From positions 1 to 5,660 of the forward strand of contig JAGAEH010000037.1 in NCBI GenBank assembly GCA_017613225.1: a stretch of DNA of 5,660 bases, written 5' to 3'. A program made the position numbers and the translations under genes. This DNA comes from Lachnospiraceae bacterium. Its GTDB lineage: Bacteria > Bacillota > Clostridia > Lachnospirales > Lachnospiraceae. Under the pieces are notes generated by a model. The model worked only from the letters and a program-made list of their open reading frames with translations. It did not search any database and was not told where the DNA came from. Positions 4,775-5,660 of this stretch are shown here, one piece after another; the stretch's first letter is position 1; the number at the start of each line of letters is the position of its first letter.

Positions 4775-5660
4775 ATGAGTGCAATGCGTGACGCGGACGT
4801 GATCATCATCGGCGGGGGCATCATGGGATGTTCCGTCGCCTGGCAGCTCTCCAAGGCCGGAAAGTCCGTCCTGGTGCTGGAGCGGGGCGACGTGTGCTCC
4901 GGCTCTGCCGGCGCCACCGACGGCGTGGTGGGCTACCATACCAAACAGCCGGGGCCACAGATGGACCTGGCCGTGGCCTCCATCCGCATGTTTTCGGACA
5001 TTGAAAAGGAACTGGGGCCGGAGATCGAATTCGACTTTACCGCGGGGGGCCTGCAGCCGGCGGAGGACGAGGTCCAGTGGAACATTCTGGCGGAGATCGC
5101 CGAAAAGCAGAGCGCCAGCGGCGTGGACGTGCACATGATCACCGCGGAGGAGGCCTGCGCCCTGGAACCACAGCTGGCGAAGGACATCGCGGGGGCCCTC
5201 TACTGCCCCACCAGCGGCAAGATCAACCCCCTGAACCTGACCATGGCCTTCGCCCGGGGCGCCAAGCAGCGGGGCACCGTGATCCGCGGCAATACGGAGG
5301 TCAAAGCCATCCTCACGGCAGGGGACAGGGCAGTGGGAGTCAGAACCGACGCGGGAGACTATTACGCGGACGTGATCGTCAACGCCGCGGGCTCCTGGGC
5401 GGGCAAAGTGGCTGCCCTCCCCGGCGCGGAGCTGTCCATCCCCATCAAGCCCAAGCGGGGGCAGCTGGCCATCACCGAGCCCGTGGGCTTCTTCATGAAG
5501 GCCACGGTGCAGTGCGCGCTGTACAACATCATCAAGTTCTGGCCCGACCGGGTGGAGGACAAGCGGGTGCTGAAACTGGGCTCCTCCCTGTCCATCGAGC
5601 AGACGGAGGACGGCGGCATGATCATCGGCTGCACCCGTGAACTGGCAGGCTTTGAGCGCA
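4775..5660 (+). CDS. DAO-family FAD-dependent amine/amino-acid dehydrogenase, HcnC-like (5' part only)
   Basis: An open frame of 295 codons that runs off the right edge; relatives are about 380-400 residues, so roughly three quarters is present. The N-terminus has the FAD dinucleotide fold: DVIIIGGGIMG with G13, G15 and G18, and the ribose-binding acidic residue in VLVLERG (Glu36), followed by the flavin-contact segment GSAGATDG (43-50). NAAGSWA (203-209) and PKRGQ (226-230) are further hallmarks of the DAO superfamily (D-amino acid oxidase, glycine oxidase, sarcosine oxidase beta, HcnC, heteromeric proline and D-hydroxyproline dehydrogenases). This subunit should hold the substrate-oxidising site, taking hydride from an amino acid or secondary amine. 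GAGGAG (4763-4768) lies six bases before the chosen ATG; an in-frame ATG at 4784 is less well placed. Substrate cannot be assigned. Confidence 0.92.
   Translation, partial: MSAMRDADVIIIGGGIMGCSVAWQLSKAGKSVLVLERGDVCSGSAGATDGVVGYHTKQPGPQMDLAVASIRMFSDIEKELGPEIEFDFTAGGLQPAEDEVQWNILAEIAEKQSASGVDVHMITAEEACALEPQLAKDIAGALYCPTSGKINPLNLTMAFARGAKQRGTVIRGNTEVKAILTAGDRAVGVRTDAGDYYADVIVNAAGSWAGKVAALPGAELSIPIKPKRGQLAITEPVGFFMKATVQCALYNIIKFWPDRVEDKRVLKLGSSLSIEQTEDGGMIIGCTRELAGFER

Noticed and set aside
5077..5640. Open + strand frame of about 187 codons inside the DAO gene
   Set aside because: It is a shifted reading of the DAO gene, giving an Arg/Gly/His-rich sequence; the true frame carries FAD motifs and stays open to the window edge.

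Overview
The window is GC-rich bacterial DNA with strong GGAGG/AAGGA-type ribosome binding sites, tightly packed genes and an intrinsic terminator. The gene content (a galactan-degrading GH53 enzyme, an ion-transporter-type permease, and an amine/amino-acid dehydrogenase cluster rich in iron-sulfur subunits) suggests an anaerobic, probably gut-associated member of the Clostridia with high GC. This taxonomic guess is inference; no rRNA or marker gene is present.

Layout. Bases 1-632 hold the 3' part of a GH53 arabinogalactan endo-beta-1,4-galactanase on the + strand. It converges on a 474-residue membrane permease on the - strand (700-2124), and a hairpin at 647-677 can terminate both. A short intergenic region (2125-2328) carries back-to-back promoters: one reading left into the permease with a perfect TATAAT, one reading right into a five-gene cluster.

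The right-hand cluster, all on the + strand, encodes in order: a small [2Fe-2S] protein of the HcnA / sarcosine-oxidase-alpha N-terminal type (2329-2652), an FAD/NAD(P) pyridine-nucleotide-type oxidoreductase of the HcnB type (2649-3767, ATGA overlap), a two-cluster ferredoxin-like protein with an extra C-terminal domain (3921-4427), a stand-alone BFD-like [2Fe-2S] protein (4493-4771), and the start of a DAO-family FAD-dependent oxidoreductase (4775 to the right edge, incomplete). Together these are the parts of a heteromeric dye-linked dehydrogenase of the hydrogen-cyanide-synthase / D-hydroxyproline dehydrogenase / heteromeric L-proline dehydrogenase / sarcosine oxidase superfamily. The DAO subunit would oxidise an amino acid or secondary amine, and the other subunits would carry electrons to NAD(P), ferredoxin or another acceptor. 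The substrate cannot be told from this window. The divergent permease is a candidate importer for it.

The most unusual local features are a 69-bp tandem duplication (3702-3770 and 3786-3854) that repeats the C-terminus, stop codon and downstream SD-like motif of the HcnB-type gene in the same reading frame; the fact that this gene and the ferredoxin gene share one frame interrupted only by the two duplicated TGA codons; and a hydrophilic Q/E/K/A-rich insertion in the GH53 catalytic domain. I see no tRNA, rRNA, CRISPR array, transposase or phage gene.
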